From an uncultured Selenomonadales bacterium (GTDB lineage Bacteria > Bacillota > Negativicutes > Selenomonadales > Selenomonadaceae), in NCBI GenBank assembly GCA_937877545.1, contig CALFJE010000117.1:1-5682 (forward strand): 5,682 nucleotides of DNA, read 5' to 3'. Below the pieces are notes generated by a model. That model was not told the DNA's origin, ran no database searches, and saw only the letters and a list, made by a program, of their open reading frames with translations. Below, piece after piece: positions 5,521 to 5,682 of the stretch. Each line of letters opens with the position of its first letter. The stretch's first letter is position 1. The translations under genes and the position numbers were made by a program.

Positions 5521-5682
5521 TGGCACTTAAAACTTTAATCTTCGGCGTGGACGACCTGTTTAACGAGCTGAAACCCCATTACGAGCGCGAAGTTCAGCAC
5601 GGCAACTTGGACATCGTCGCCTATGCCGTCCTCGAAAACGGGAAAGTTACCCTCATCGACGCGACAGGTAAACGGGGGGGGG
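5520..5682 (+). CDS. Unrecognised protein, N-terminal 54 codons only
   Basis: A frame starting at ATG 5520 (inside the livG stop, TGATG, with GGAGG upstream in the end of livG) stays open to the window edge. It begins MALKTLIFGVDDLFNELKPHY and continues with GNLDIVAYAVLENGKVTLIDA. The pattern of a strand (KTLIFGVDD), a helix (LFNELKPHYEREVQ) and a strand (LDIVAYAVLENG) suggests the start of a Rossmann-like alpha/beta fold, similar in feel to the nucleotide-binding N-terminal domains of sugar-modifying enzymes; this is a guess at fold only. It is not LivF: there is no A-loop or Walker A (GPNGAGKTT type), which should occur by about residue 40. The last codons (KRGG) come from a terminal G-run and are not reliable. 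Tight coupling to livG suggests co-translation. Confidence 0.6.
   Translation, partial: MALKTLIFGVDDLFNELKPHYEREVQHGNLDIVAYAVLENGKVTLIDATGKRGG
5674..5682. other. Terminal run of nine G, probable sequencing artefact
   Basis: The window ends in nine consecutive G, with no comparable G-run elsewhere. Two-colour Illumina chemistry reports loss of signal as G, so an untrimmed read end at a contig terminus is the simplest explanation. The bases here, and perhaps a few before them, should not be used for protein calls. Confidence 0.6.

Overview
The window looks like a piece of a bacterial chromosome (about half G+C) from a draft or metagenomic assembly. It is probably most or all of one short contig: it starts inside a partial duplicate of a gene lying 240 bases further on, and it ends in a run of nine G that looks like a sequencing artefact. 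The gene content fits an anaerobic Firmicute-like or other bacterium that makes lysine and peptidoglycan through LL-diaminopimelate aminotransferase. A secreted protein with an LPP20-like domain is compatible with a diderm Firmicute (Negativicutes, Selenomonas-like). That placement is inferred from impression of the proteins, not from a search.

The minus-strand half (about 107-2771) is read away from a shared divergent region near 2720-2850. A good sigma70-type promoter (TTGACA, 17 bases, TAACCT, with a TG extension) drives a complete tRNA-Ser(GCU) with encoded CCA. A 95-base spacer containing two hairpins follows, then dapL (410 aa, GTG start). After 80 bases comes a secreted protein of unknown function with an LPP20-like domain (353 aa). 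A strong intrinsic terminator follows it, and beyond that lies an 80-base near-copy of part of the same gene.

The plus-strand half (about 2825 to the end) is a tightly packed branched-chain amino acid type ABC transporter operon: livH (permease), livM (permease, 4 bases after livH) and livG (ATPase, sharing one base with livM in TAATG). Where livF (the second ATPase) is normally found, the next start codon sits inside the livG stop (TGATG). It opens a different, unrecognised reading frame that has no ATPase features in its 54 visible codons. No substrate-binding protein gene (livJ/livK type) is in the window.

The two halves work in related areas: dapL makes an amino-acid precursor, and the Liv system imports amino acids, most likely leucine, isoleucine or valine. 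Nothing in the sequence shows that they are co-regulated. I see no mobile element, CRISPR array or clear novel system. The points most worth a second look are the unexpected gene after livG, the strand-specific 17-bp hairpin in front of dapL, and the partial gene duplication at the left edge.
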